From assembly GCA_902795905.1 (NCBI GenBank), contig CADBMY010000016.1, positions 1-13,814 of the forward strand: a stretch of DNA of 13,814 nucleotides. The letters are read 5' to 3'. Both the position numbers and the translations under genes were made by a program. Source of the stretch: an uncultured Erysipelotrichaceae bacterium (GTDB lineage: Bacteria; Bacillota_I; Bacilli_A; Erysipelotrichales; Erysipelotrichaceae). Position 1 is the stretch's first letter, and each line of letters begins with the position of its first letter. Below, piece by piece: positions 6,067 to 13,381 of the stretch. Under the pieces are notes generated by a model. The model had not been told where the DNA came from, made no database searches, and saw only the letters and a program-made list of their open reading frames with translations.

Positions 6067-7603
6067 AAAGTATATCAATTATCTGTTTAAGAACCGCAGG
6101 ATCGCAGTCGTATTCTTCCTGATCCTGTATCTTGGCATCAGTCTGTCCGGGTTTATGAACATGTACAGAGACCTGACACCTCAGGGCCTGCTCGATCGTG
6201 TAAAGGATGCTCTGGGCGTTGGCTTTGCCATGAGCATGATCCTTGCCTATGCACTGCCGGTGCTCCAGTTCAGCTATGTCCATTCCAAAAAGAGCGTGGA
6301 TCTGTTCTTCGCAATGCCGGTCAGCCGCAGGGATCAGCTGCTTGGCAATATCCTGTTCTGCTTTGCAGTATCGTTCGGCTACTTCGTGATCAATGCGGTA
6401 CTGGCATATATCCTCGGCAGAGGCGGTACGATCCCTGTTGATAACTATCTGATCTATGTTCTGGCTGCCGGTATTTATCTGCTGGTAATGATCGTGATCA
6501 CATCGATGTTCTATCTGTTAGCCAACAATGTCTTTGACGGTATTGTCATGATCGGCGCTTACTCAGCCCTGCCTCTTTTGATCTGGGCTGTAAAGGACAG
6601 CTTCATCAGCTATACGGTTGCCGGCATGTCAACGACAGGATTTGATACACTGTCAGGATATTTCTCACCGCTGTATATGATATCCATCACGATGGACAGA
6701 CTGTATGATCACCTGAACAAGAGCTTTATGAATGCAGGAATCAACCCGGTCTTTGCGGTACTGCCGGTGATCATGGCTGTTATTGCGGCGTGGCTGCTGA
6801 AGAGACACTTTGTGGACAGAGAGGCTGAAAGGGCAGACCAGGTCTCCGATCAGTTCTTTGCCTATCCGTTTGTGATCCATATCTATGCGTTCCTGATCAT
6901 GGTGATCTTTGGTTTCAGCTTCCGTGACAACAGTTTTGCGACGTCGTTCCTGTGGTATATATTACTGCTGTTTGTCTATATCGTTGCGACCTTCGTATAC
7001 AAGCGTAAGATCGAGATCACCCCGAAGTATCTGATCCGCTATGGCGTCGGTGTGCTGGTCACGCTGCTGTTTGGCTATGCGGCATTTGCGACGGAAGGCT
7101 TCGGTCAGGCCAGAAAATATACGACGAAAGAAGGAAACTATCTGCTTTACACATACGATGCGATGACAGACTGTCGGGATCTCGGCAGACTGGTTGATCA
7201 GGAAAATGGCGAAGATTGGATCAACGGCTGTAATGTCAGAGTTGCTGTATCGATTCCGACAAGCCGATTCGATGATTACCGTGAAGTGCTGGATATGATC
7301 GATCAGAAGCGTCAGCAGGATATTGACTGGTTTTACGGTGATTACGATCAGTACCGCGGATATCAGATCCATACGATGTTCGTGAATACCGACAAAGCAC
7401 CGGAAAATGATGATGACGGAAGGGCCTGGTATAACTCCTGGAACCAGTGGCATTACAGCAGTAAGGAGACTTTCACGGAAGATCAGCTGAAGTATCTTGC
7501 CCAGTACGGAGAGGTCACGATCTGGCCTAACGATTATGAGAAATGGCCGTATGAAGACGGTCAGGTAGATCTGGAGCAGTTTATTGAAGACAGAGGTAAA
7601 TAA
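6059..7603 (+). CDS. ABC transporter permease with large C-terminal non-membrane domain
   Basis: This is a 514-residue membrane protein starting at ATG 6059, inside the end of the ATPase gene (8-base overlap), with AGGGG 8 bases upstream. I count about nine hydrophobic segments, near residues 15-34, 52-72, 96-120, 131-155, 160-178, 230-247, 268-287, 296-314 and 326-344. The FFAMPVSRRDQLL stretch (83-95) is the coupling loop typical of ABC-2-type permeases in YtrA-controlled operons. Residues ~345-514 form a hydrophilic domain rich in Tyr, Trp and Asp with no family I recognise; if the helix count is odd, it lies outside the cell. The permease would form the membrane pore of the exporter. Its stop is 2 bases before the next gene. 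Confidence 0.9.
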   Translation: MNKKYINYLFKNRRIAVVFFLILYLGISLSGFMNMYRDLTPQGLLDRVKDALGVGFAMSMILAYALPVLQFSYVHSKKSVDLFFAMPVSRRDQLLGNILFCFAVSFGYFVINAVLAYILGRGGTIPVDNYLIYVLAAGIYLLVMIVITSMFYLLANNVFDGIVMIGAYSALPLLIWAVKDSFISYTVAGMSTTGFDTLSGYFSPLYMISITMDRLYDHLNKSFMNAGINPVFAVLPVIMAVIAAWLLKRHFVDREAERADQVSDQFFAYPFVIHIYAFLIMVIFGFSFRDNSFATSFLWYILLLFVYIVATFVYKRKIEITPKYLIRYGVGVLVTLLFGYAAFATEGFGQARKYTTKEGNYLLYTYDAMTDCRDLGRLVDQENGEDWINGCNVRVAVSIPTSRFDDYREVLDMIDQKRQQDIDWFYGDYDQYRGYQIHTMFVNTDKAPENDDDGRAWYNSWNQWHYSSKETFTEDQLKYLAQYGEVTIWPNDYEKWPYEDGQVDLEQFIEDRGK

Positions 7604-7605
7604 GT

Positions 7606-7899
7606 ATGACACCTGTACTGAATTATGATGATATGACGGTGGTAACCGACGGCCGCAGGGAACATCTGACACCGAAGGAATTCGACATTCTGGATTTCCT
7701 GCTGAGGAATCCCGACCGTGTATTTACCTCCGATGAGATCTATGAAGAGATCTGGGGATGTGAACCGTTTGAGACAAACAGTATCATTGCCGTACATCTG
7801 AGACATATCCGGGAGAAGATCGAAAAGGATCCCTCCAAGCCCAGGATGATCAGATCTCTGTGGGGCAGAGGCTACCGCTACTGCACCGACAGTGAGTGA
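7606..7899 (+). CDS. Stand-alone OmpR/PhoB-type winged-helix DNA-binding protein, no receiver domain
   Basis: This is a 97-residue protein consisting almost only of the C-terminal effector domain of an OmpR/PhoB response regulator. LTPKEFDILDFLL (21-33) and FTSDEIYEEIWG (40-51) are the first two helices. The recognition helix spans about 58-72 (NSIIAVHLRHIREKI), and the wing hairpin ends in WGRGYRY (86-92), normally V-R-G-V-G-Y. The ~120-residue phospho-acceptor receiver domain is absent, and no coding remnant for it exists upstream: the preceding bases belong to the permease in a different frame. No histidine kinase is nearby. AGAGG (7592-7596) inside the permease gene gives a 9-base spacing. 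It ends the four-gene operon and is followed by a strong terminator. A second regulator of the transporter, modulated by something other than phosphorylation, is the simplest inference. Confidence 0.9.
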   Translation: MTPVLNYDDMTVVTDGRREHLTPKEFDILDFLLRNPDRVFTSDEIYEEIWGCEPFETNSIIAVHLRHIREKIEKDPSKPRMIRSLWGRGYRYCTDSE

Positions 7900-7903
7900 C
7901 AGT

Positions 7904-7941
7904 AAAGGCTGTATCAGTAAACAGACTGGTACAGCCTTTTT
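7904..7941 (+). terminator. Strong Rho-independent terminator ending the GntR-ABC operon
   Basis: A 15-bp stem pairs 7904-7918 with 7925-7939 (one T-G pair) around a 6-base loop, with the T-run to 7941. It begins 5 bases after the winged-helix gene. Confidence 0.93.
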
Positions 7942-8090
7942 ACGTGATGTTACGGTCAGGGGATGGAATCTGCAGGGTTCTTTACCATCCGGATGATATA
8001 TCTGCTATCTGTATCATATTTCCTGTTTCTTGGTAATTTGCTGTTTCAGAAAACTGTTGTGTGTTATAAAATACTTTTTTGTTGAGGAGG
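7942..8090 (+). promoter_or_regulatory. Leader region of the amino acid transporter operon
   Basis: This gene-free stretch carries a perfect 10-bp palindrome CATCCGGATG (7986-7995). It also has a competing 6-bp pair, GGATGG (7961-7966) with CCATCC (7985-7990); the two cannot form together. TATAAA (8065-8070) may be part of a -10 close to the gene, but no good -35 lies at the right distance. I see no T-box, SAM or lysine riboswitch consensus. GAGGAGG (8084-8090) is a strong ribosome binding site 8 bases before the permease start. Confidence 0.35.
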
Positions 8091-8098
8091 AATCGAAG

Positions 8099-8776
8099 AT
8101 GAGTGCTGCAGATCAATGGAATTTGTTTCTGGATTCGTTTCTGAAGATACTTATACCCGGTCTGAAGATGACCCTTCCTCTAACGGTGGTTGCCTTTGCG
8201 TTTGCAATCGTGATTGCTGTGATCGTCGCCATGATCCAGTATGCCAAAGTACCGGTGCTGACGCAGATCTGCAGATTCTATATCTGGATCATCCGCGGTA
8301 CACCGCTGATGGTACAGCTGGCGATCGGCTATTTCGGCCTGAATTCCATTGGTATCAAGATCAGTGCTTTTCCGGCAGCCGTACTTGTCTTTTCCCTGAA
8401 TGAAGGCGCATACTGTGCGGAGACGATGCGCGGAGCTCTTGAATCTGTATCCACAGGACAGCTGGAAGCCGGATACTGTGTCGGTATGAATTACCGCCAG
8501 ATCATGTGGCATATCGTGCTTCCGCAGGCCTTCAGAACGGCTTTCCCGTCACTTGGCAATTCCCTGATCGGAATGGTCAAGGATACGTCTCTGGCTTCCA
8601 ATATCACATATGCAGAGATGTATATGGTCACCAAGCGTATAGCCGGCAAGACATACCAGTTCATGCTGCTGTATGTCGAGGTTGCCTTGATCTATCTGCT
8701 TTTCTCTACGGTACTGACATGGCTGCAGCGCTGGGGTGAGAGAAAACTTGACTCATACGGCGGCAGTAAGGGGTGA
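8099..8776 (+). CDS. Polar amino acid ABC importer, permease (His/Glu/Gln/Cys type)
   Basis: This is a 225-residue permease. ATG 8099 is chosen because GAGGAGG sits 8 bases upstream; a longer reading from TTG 8030 has no ribosome binding site. About five membrane segments are visible (near 18-46, 52-72, 75-103, 138-160 and 188-208). The RGTPLMVQL motif (66-74) is diagnostic of the HisM/GlnP family. The EAA loop, which docks the ATPase, is at about 122-141 ([20 protein letters not shown]). Only one permease gene is present, so the pore is a homodimer. The ATPase gene follows after 4 bases and the binding lipoprotein after that, making a complete importer. The substrate is a polar amino acid or cystine; the sequence does not decide which. 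Confidence 0.95.
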   Translation: MSAADQWNLFLDSFLKILIPGLKMTLPLTVVAFAFAIVIAVIVAMIQYAKVPVLTQICRFYIWIIRGTPLMVQLAIGYFGLNSIGIKISAFPAAVLVFSLNEGAYCAETMRGALESVSTGQLEAGYCVGMNYRQIMWHIVLPQAFRTAFPSLGNSLIGMVKDTSLASNITYAEMYMVTKRIAGKTYQFMLLYVEVALIYLLFSTVLTWLQRWGERKLDSYGGSKG

Positions 8777-8780
8777 TCGC

Positions 8781-9551
8781 ATGGCACTTTTAGAGATAAA
8801 GAATATTAAGAAGAGTTTCGATGACCTGAAAGTCCTTGACGGTGTCGATCTGACCGTGGAAACAGGTGATGTGATTGCAGTCCTTGGTCCCAGCGGTTCC
8901 GGTAAGACAACACTTCTGCGGTGTCTCAATTATCTGGAGACGGCAGATGAAGGCACGATGATCTTTGACGGCAAGTCCTATGATATGGCGCATACGTCCG
9001 CAAAGGAGATCGCTGAGATCCGGAAGAAAACAGGCTTTGTCTTTCAGAACTATAACCTGTTCCGCAACAAGACAGCACTGGAGAATGTGACGATTGGTCT
9101 GATGGTCGCAAGACATATGCATAAGAAGGAAGCCGAGAAGATCGGTCTTGAGATGCTGGAGCGTGTCGGTATGCTGGAAAGGAAAGATCACTATCCAAGC
9201 ATGCTGTCAGGAGGTCAGCAGCAGCGTGTGGCGATTGCCCGTGCTCTGGCGGCCAACCCGAAGATCATCTACTTTGACGAACCGACATCGGCACTGGATC
9301 CCGAACTGATCGGAGAAGTGCTAGGTGTCATGCGTGAACTGGCAAATGAGGGAGTAACGATGATCGTTGTTACCCATGAGATGGAATTTGCCAGAAATGT
9401 ATCCAATAAGGTCATCTTCATGGAGGAAGGAAAGATCGTTGAGCAGGGAAGCTCAGAAGAATTCTTCCGGAATCCGAAAGAAGAGAGGACCAGAGAATTC
9501 CTGCGGCTCGAAGAGAACCGTACAGGACTGATAAGGGAGGAAAAGAAATGA
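8781..9551 (+). CDS. Polar amino acid ABC importer, ATP-binding protein (GlnQ/HisP type)
   Basis: This is a 256-residue ATPase. ATG 8781 gives the standard [13 protein letters not shown] opening; an earlier in-frame start (8736) lies within the permease gene and is rejected. Walker A is GPSGSGKT (36-43), the Q-loop is FVFQNYNLF (Gln89), the signature is LSGGQQQR (142-149), Walker B is IIYFDE (162-167), the D-loop is SALDP, and the H-loop His is 199 in THEMEFA. All catalytic motifs are intact and match GlnQ/HisP. The length equals the family norm. It hydrolyses ATP at the cytoplasmic face to drive uptake through the upstream permease. Its last four bases (ATGA) overlap the start of the binding-protein gene. 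Confidence 0.97.
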   Translation: MALLEIKNIKKSFDDLKVLDGVDLTVETGDVIAVLGPSGSGKTTLLRCLNYLETADEGTMIFDGKSYDMAHTSAKEIAEIRKKTGFVFQNYNLFRNKTALENVTIGLMVARHMHKKEAEKIGLEMLERVGMLERKDHYPSMLSGGQQQRVAIARALAANPKIIYFDEPTSALDPELIGEVLGVMRELANEGVTMIVVTHEMEFARNVSNKVIFMEEGKIVEQGSSEEFFRNPKEERTREFLRLEENRTGLIREEKK

Positions 9552-10354
9552 AAAAACTGATTTGTTCACTGCTTACTGTTTCCGCAGTACTGTTTGCCGG
9601 ATGTGCAGGGGAGAAACCTGCAGCTTCTCCGGCTGCTGAAGAGAAAGATCATCTTGCCAGGATCAAAGAGGCAGGAGAGCTGAAAGTCGGTCTTGAAGGC
9701 AACTGGCAGCCTTTCTCCTTTGAAGAAAACGGAGAGATCATCGGCTATGATGTGGAGGTCGCACAGGCAATCGCTGATCATCTTGGCGTCAAGCTGACAG
9801 TTACACCTACACCCTGGGATACACTGTTTATCGGTATGGAAGCCGGTACGATCGATATGGTCATCAACGGTGTCGATGTTACGGAAGGACGTAAAGCGAC
9901 ATATGACTTCTCTGATCCGTATCTGTATGACAAGGCAGTGCTGATCGTTAACGAAGATGATGAGGAGATCAAACAGTTTGAGGATCTTGAAGGCAAGACA
10001 ACAGCCAACTCCATCGGTTCCACATACATGGAGATCGGTGAGCAGTATGGTGCCGAGGTACAGGGTGTAGAGACACTGGATCAGACGCTGGAGATGCTCG
10101 GCAATCACCAGGTCGATGCGACGATCAACTCGGATGCGTCTTTCCAGGACTTCATGAAGACCAAGGGCGGTGCCTTCAAGACTGTTGATGAAACCAGCAC
10201 CTACATGGCAATTCCGTTTGTCAAGGGCGGTGACAACGACACACTGATCGCGGAAGTCAATGCCACGATCGCTGAGCTGCAGGAATCCGGCAAGCTGAAG
10301 GAACTCTCTCTGAAGTACTTCGAAGAGGATAAGACACAGCCTTACGGTGACTAA
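9548..10354 (+). CDS. Polar amino acid ABC importer, solute-binding lipoprotein (SBP family 3)
   Basis: This is a 268-residue lipoprotein. The signal peptide ends in lipobox LFAGC with Cys19, followed by a short Ala/Pro/Glu linker. The mature domain begins [14 protein letters not shown] (45-58), then [31 protein letters not shown], and the ligand-binding segment [16 protein letters not shown], where Arg115 is expected to grip the amino acid carboxylate. IGSTYMEIG (156-164) is the second-lobe anchor. Family members bind Gln, His, Arg, Glu or cystine; I cannot decide between them. AGGGAGG ends 7 bases before ATG 9548, and the ATGA overlap couples it to the ATPase. The gene is last in the operon and followed by a terminator. 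Confidence 0.95.
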   Translation: MKKLICSLLTVSAVLFAGCAGEKPAASPAAEEKDHLARIKEAGELKVGLEGNWQPFSFEENGEIIGYDVEVAQAIADHLGVKLTVTPTPWDTLFIGMEAGTIDMVINGVDVTEGRKATYDFSDPYLYDKAVLIVNEDDEEIKQFEDLEGKTTANSIGSTYMEIGEQYGAEVQGVETLDQTLEMLGNHQVDATINSDASFQDFMKTKGGAFKTVDETSTYMAIPFVKGGDNDTLIAEVNATIAELQESGKLKELSLKYFEEDKTQPYGD

Positions 10355-10363
10355 GGGAAACAG

Positions 10364-10395
10364 GCTGTAATGGGAATAACTCATTACAGCTTTTC
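10364..10395 (+). terminator. Rho-independent terminator after the amino acid importer operon
   Basis: A perfect 9-bp stem (10364-10372 with 10382-10390) encloses a 9-base loop and is followed by TTTTC. It lies 9 bases after the stop codon of the binding protein. Confidence 0.88.
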
Positions 10396-10458
10396 TTATG
10401 CCGGGAATGGAAGAAGATGTGATATTCATGATAAAGTACAGATACAGGGAGTATACAG

Positions 10459-10668
10459 ATGAAAGATAAACCGCTTCTCTATGCGTTGTATTCTGGGGTG
10501 ATCTGTCTGCTGATCGGGCTTGTTGTATGGCCGCTGATCGGCTGGATCTTTGCGCTTGCCAGGCATACACCGTTTGTCTGGACAGCTTCGGCATATCTGT
10601 ACGGACCGCTGTCCTTTGCCTGTGTATATGCAGTCATGATCTATACCGGAAGCAGGAACCGGAAGTAA
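10459..10668 (+). CDS. Small two-TM membrane protein, unknown function
   Basis: This is a 69-residue protein with two hydrophobic helices, about residues 8-32 and 42-63, joined by a short loop and ending in a basic tail (RNRK). AGGGAG (10446-10451) lies 7 bases before the ATG, and a terminator overlaps the stop codon, so it looks like a real single-gene unit and not a random frame. I do not recognise a family. It sits between the amino acid importer and the BlaI/M56 operon, with a terminator on each side. The sequence AGTACAGATA at 10435-10444, just ahead of it, is identical to bases 4798-4807 of the GntR operator array, which may hint at shared control. Confidence 0.7.
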   Translation: MKDKPLLYALYSGVICLLIGLVVWPLIGWIFALARHTPFVWTASAYLYGPLSFACVYAVMIYTGSRNRK

Positions 10669-10689
10669 AGAGCGCAGAGCTCTTTTTTC
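10667..10689 (+). terminator. Rho-independent terminator after the small membrane protein
   Basis: A 7-bp stem (10667-10673 with 10679-10685) with a 5-base loop (GCAGA) leads into a T6 run. It overlaps the TAA stop, so termination and translation end together. Confidence 0.85.
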
Positions 10690-10704
10690 TTTCAGGAGAT
10701 AGGC

Positions 10705-10765
10705 TTGACGAATTTGGTTTATCACGATAAACTAAGCGTGTGGTTTATACGAATAAACCGGGAGG
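10705..10765 (+). promoter_or_regulatory. BlaI-type operon promoter with two matched palindromic operators
   Basis: The promoter is TTGACG (10705-10710), 17 bases, TAAACT (10728-10733). Two palindromes with the same arms surround it: GTTTATC-ac-GATAAAC (10717-10732), which spans the spacer and -10, and GGTTTAT-acga-ATAAACC (10742-10759), in the start region. Their centres are 26 bp apart, about 2.5 helical turns. This is the layout of an autorepressed BlaI/MecI operon, but the arms differ from the usual TACA/TGTA cores. GGGAGG (10760-10765) is the ribosome binding site, abutting the second operator, 8 bases before the start. Confidence 0.85.
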
Positions 10766-10773
10766 TGTACAGG

Positions 10774-11139
10774 ATGAAAGATATGGAACTCGGCGCTGTG
10801 CAGGAACGATTTGCGGATATCGTCTGGGCGCATGAACCGATCTCTTCCGGGGATCTCGTCAAAGTATGCGAGAAGGAGCTGAACTGGAAGAAACCGACAA
10901 CGTATACGGTTCTGCGCAAGCTCTGTGAGAAGGGGCTTCTTCAGAATGTTGACGGCATCGTTACCTCCCGGATCACAAAGGAAGACTTCTATGCACAGAA
11001 AAGCAGACAGATCATAGAAGAATCATTCAGCGGTTCACTGCCGGCATTTATTTCTGCCTTTGTCTCCGGCAAGAAGCTCACTGCTGAAGAAGCAGAAGAG
11101 ATACAGAAGATGATCGAAGCCTTCAGAAAGGAAGACTGA
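10774..11139 (+). CDS. BlaI/MecI/CopY-family transcriptional repressor
   Basis: This is a 121-residue repressor. ATG 10774 is chosen for its GGGAGG site and family-like N-terminus; an in-frame TTG at 10705 lies in the -35 box. The winged helix occupies about residues 5-72: ERFADIVWAHEPISSGDLV, then the recognition helix KKPTTYTVLRKLCEKGLL, then the wing to SRITKEDFYA. The C-terminal ~45 residues form the dimerisation tail (KLTAEEAEEIQKMIE). In Staphylococcus BlaI/MecI the BlaR1-linked cleavage is at Asn-Phe in this region; the aligned spot here reads S-A-F (Ala95-Phe96). One base separates its stop from the M56 peptidase gene, the classical repressor-sensor pair. It probably binds the two GTTTAT palindromes in its own promoter. 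No beta-lactamase or PBP gene is next to it. Confidence 0.93.
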   Translation: MKDMELGAVQERFADIVWAHEPISSGDLVKVCEKELNWKKPTTYTVLRKLCEKGLLQNVDGIVTSRITKEDFYAQKSRQIIEESFSGSLPAFISAFVSGKKLTAEEAEEIQKMIEAFRKED

Positions 11140-11140
11140 C

Positions 11141-13318
11141 ATGAGTGCTGTATTTCTGGGGATCCTGAGGATGAGTATTAAAGCAGGATGGCTGATCCTG
11201 GCTGTGATCCCGCTGCGTTTTCTCCTGCAGAAGTCTCCGAAATGGATATACTGTGTGCTCTGGGGACTGGTTGGGATAAGACTTGTCTGTCCGGTTTCAC
11301 TGCCCGGTCCCTTCAGTCTGATCCCGCATGTGAAACTGCCTGTTACGGATACAGCTCAGATCTCATTGATCAATGCGGGCATTACCGTGATCAATGAAAC
11401 TTCCGAGCCGATCCACTACAGTACGAATACTGTCAGTCAGAGCGTTGGGTCTGGTACCGTGCAGGGATTCATGAACGTGTTTACCGCTGTCTGGATCATC
11501 GGCGTGGTACTGATGCTTGCGTATGCACTGTTCAGTTACCTGAAACTGAAAAGAACGGTATCGGCTTCGATTCCTGAAGAAGAGGACATCATGGTATGCG
11601 ATGATATCTCTTCACCGTTTATTCTGGGGATCATCCGTCCGCTGATCTATCTTCCTTCCGGGCTCGATGAGAAGGTGAAAAAGAGCGTCATCAGTCATGA
11701 GCGGGCACACCTGCAAAGACGCGATCACTGGTGGAAACCGCTTGGCTGGCTGGTGCTGAGTATCCACTGGTTCAATCCGCTGTGCTGGCTTGCCTATATT
11801 CTTCTGTGCCGGGATATTGAAGCAGCCTGTGATGAGAAGGTGATCAGGACCATGGACAGACAGCACATGGCAGCCTATTCCGAGGCTCTGCTTGCGTGCA
11901 GAATGCAGCGGCGCATGATCACTGCCTACCCGGTAGCGTTCGGCAAAACAGGCGTAAAACAGCGTATCAGGAGTATTCTCAGCTACCGTAAGCCTGCGCT
12001 TTGGATCATCATCGTATCGGTGCTTGTGTGTATCATTGCAGGAATAGGTTTCCTGAGTGATCCTGCAGCTGATACAGTGATGGACGAAAAGCTCGCAAGA
12101 TCACTGGAGGCGGCTGCGATGGAACACCATGGCTATACAGCGGATCCGCGGCCGGGGTTTACCGCCGTGGATGCGGATGTGATGAAGATCGTACAGGAAA
12201 AGGACAGTACGGCAGTCTATGCCTGGATCATGTGTGAAAGGTATGCCTATGACGGGGAAAAGGTCAGCCATCAGAGCGGATCACGTATTCCGACTGTGAT
12301 CACGTTTGATACATCATCCGACAGCGAAGATATCTATCCGGTAAAGGAATACTGGCAGCCGCGCGACGGCAGCTATTATGCAGGGGATATCAGAGCGAAG
12401 TTTCCGATACTTCTCTGGCAGAGAGCCTTTGATGTATCGGGTTCAGAAGCACAGAGCGAAAGATGCCGGGCAAAGGCGGAAGCGTACTTTGCGGAAAACG
12501 GATCTTCCGGAGGCATACAGGTGAATGTGAAAACAGCATGGGCAGGATGGTCCGATGACAGCAGGATCTTTACCGAGAGTCTGAATCCTGAGACGATGCT
12601 GATCAGTTCCTACCGTCATCTTCCGGTATATAAAGCCGAAACGGCAGAAGAGCTGAGAAATCTGCGAAGTACCTTTGAAGATATTCTTATCCTGGATCAA
12701 AGTCATTTCGAAGTACCGTCCTTTGATGAGACCGTATCCGTGTATGATGAGAGCTTCTTTGAAGATCATACGCTCGTGCTTGCCTATGTATCGGCTTCAA
12801 GCGGAACCTTCCGCTATGCCGCAGATGACATCAGTACCGATCATCAGGTATTCTCCGTGATCGTCAGACAGACCAATGATCCCGAAGTTTACACGACCGA
12901 CATGGCCGGCTGGTTCATCATCGCCGAAGTGCCGAAAGATCTGCTGGATGGTATCACAGGCTATGATGCCTGGCTGGACCATCAGCCGGGAACAGCAACG
13001 TATCAGCAGTATCCCGGGATGATCGAATACGGGTCATTCTCCTATAAGGAAGAAAGAAACAGCCTGAGCCTGATCATCGGCAGGGATCAGCAGATCAGAA
13101 CGGAAGGATTTGTGCATACCGAGACTGTCGACTTTGTCCTGCCGGAGGATATTGCCAGAGAAGAAGTGACGATAGAGTATGATCTGATCCAGAAGTTCTA
13201 TGATGAAACAGAAGATATCTGGAAGATCCGTTTCTTCAGTTCGGATCCTTTTGCAGGGGAACAGACCGTATATCTTGACGGGCATGGGATCACCAGACTG
13301 ATCGTATACAGTAAATAA
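11141..13318 (+). CDS. M56-family (BlaR1/MecR1-type) membrane metallopeptidase with non-PBP C-terminal domains
   Basis: This is a 725-residue protein. Membrane segments lie near residues 10-28, 36-52, 112-133 and 286-305, with another hydrophobic stretch at 199-223. The zinc protease motif is HERAH (186-190, HExxH), with EAACDE (227-232) supplying the third ligand, probably Glu227. SPFILGIIRPLIYLP (158-172) is also hallmark M56. After the last helix comes a ~415-residue exterior region. Its first part (about 315-435, including the EYWQPRDGSYY segment) looks like a domain seen in other Firmicute M56 proteins. A later part (about 500-605) with SFFEDHTLVLAYVSASSG weakly resembles PrcB-like domains. 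The penicillin-binding transpeptidase fold and its SxxK motif are absent, so the sensed signal is probably not a beta-lactam. The family cleaves, directly or not, its partner repressor. It ends the operon. Confidence 0.92.
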   Translation: MSAVFLGILRMSIKAGWLILAVIPLRFLLQKSPKWIYCVLWGLVGIRLVCPVSLPGPFSLIPHVKLPVTDTAQISLINAGITVINETSEPIHYSTNTVSQSVGSGTVQGFMNVFTAVWIIGVVLMLAYALFSYLKLKRTVSASIPEEEDIMVCDDISSPFILGIIRPLIYLPSGLDEKVKKSVISHERAHLQRRDHWWKPLGWLVLSIHWFNPLCWLAYILLCRDIEAACDEKVIRTMDRQHMAAYSEALLACRMQRRMITAYPVAFGKTGVKQRIRSILSYRKPALWIIIVSVLVCIIAGIGFLSDPAADTVMDEKLARSLEAAAMEHHGYTADPRPGFTAVDADVMKIVQEKDSTAVYAWIMCERYAYDGEKVSHQSGSRIPTVITFDTSSDSEDIYPVKEYWQPRDGSYYAGDIRAKFPILLWQRAFDVSGSEAQSERCRAKAEAYFAENGSSGGIQVNVKTAWAGWSDDSRIFTESLNPETMLISSYRHLPVYKAETAEELRNLRSTFEDILILDQSHFEVPSFDETVSVYDESFFEDHTLVLAYVSASSGTFRYAADDISTDHQVFSVIVRQTNDPEVYTTDMAGWFIIAEVPKDLLDGITGYDAWLDHQPGTATYQQYPGMIEYGSFSYKEERNSLSLIIGRDQQIRTEGFVHTETVDFVLPEDIAREEVTIEYDLIQKFYDETEDIWKIRFFSSDPFAGEQTVYLDGHGITRLIVYSK

Positions 13319-13337
13319 GACATTGGTATAGTACACA

Positions 13338-13365
13338 GGAAGGACAGGAAGCTGTCCTTTCTTTT
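13338..13365 (+). terminator. Rho-independent terminator after the M56 gene
   Basis: A 10-bp stem (13338-13347 with 13352-13361, one G-T pair) with a GAAG loop is followed by TTTT. It separates the BlaI/M56 operon from the hrcA promoter. Confidence 0.87.
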
Positions 13366-13381
13366 ATGAATGAGGAAGATT

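Noticed and set aside
5584..6078. 164-codon minus-strand frame
   Set aside because: It is antisense to the ATPase gene, with low-complexity composition and no motif.
7606..7899. Winged-helix gene as a broken response regulator (pseudogene)
   Set aside because: The domain is complete, has its own ribosome binding site, starts 2 bases after the permease stop and has no receiver remnant in any frame upstream.
8030..8098. Longer N-terminus for the amino acid permease from TTG 8030
   Set aside because: There is no ribosome binding site before 8030, and the added residues are not family-like. ATG 8099 has GAGGAGG 8 bases upstream.
7942..8098. T-box or other amino acid riboswitch before the importer operon
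   Set aside because: The T-box AGGGTGG-ACCGCG element and other known consensus cores are absent.
9566..10594. 342-codon open frame on the minus strand
   Set aside because: It is antisense to the family-3 binding protein and crosses a terminator and part of the small membrane protein gene. No ribosome binding site or recognisable domain.
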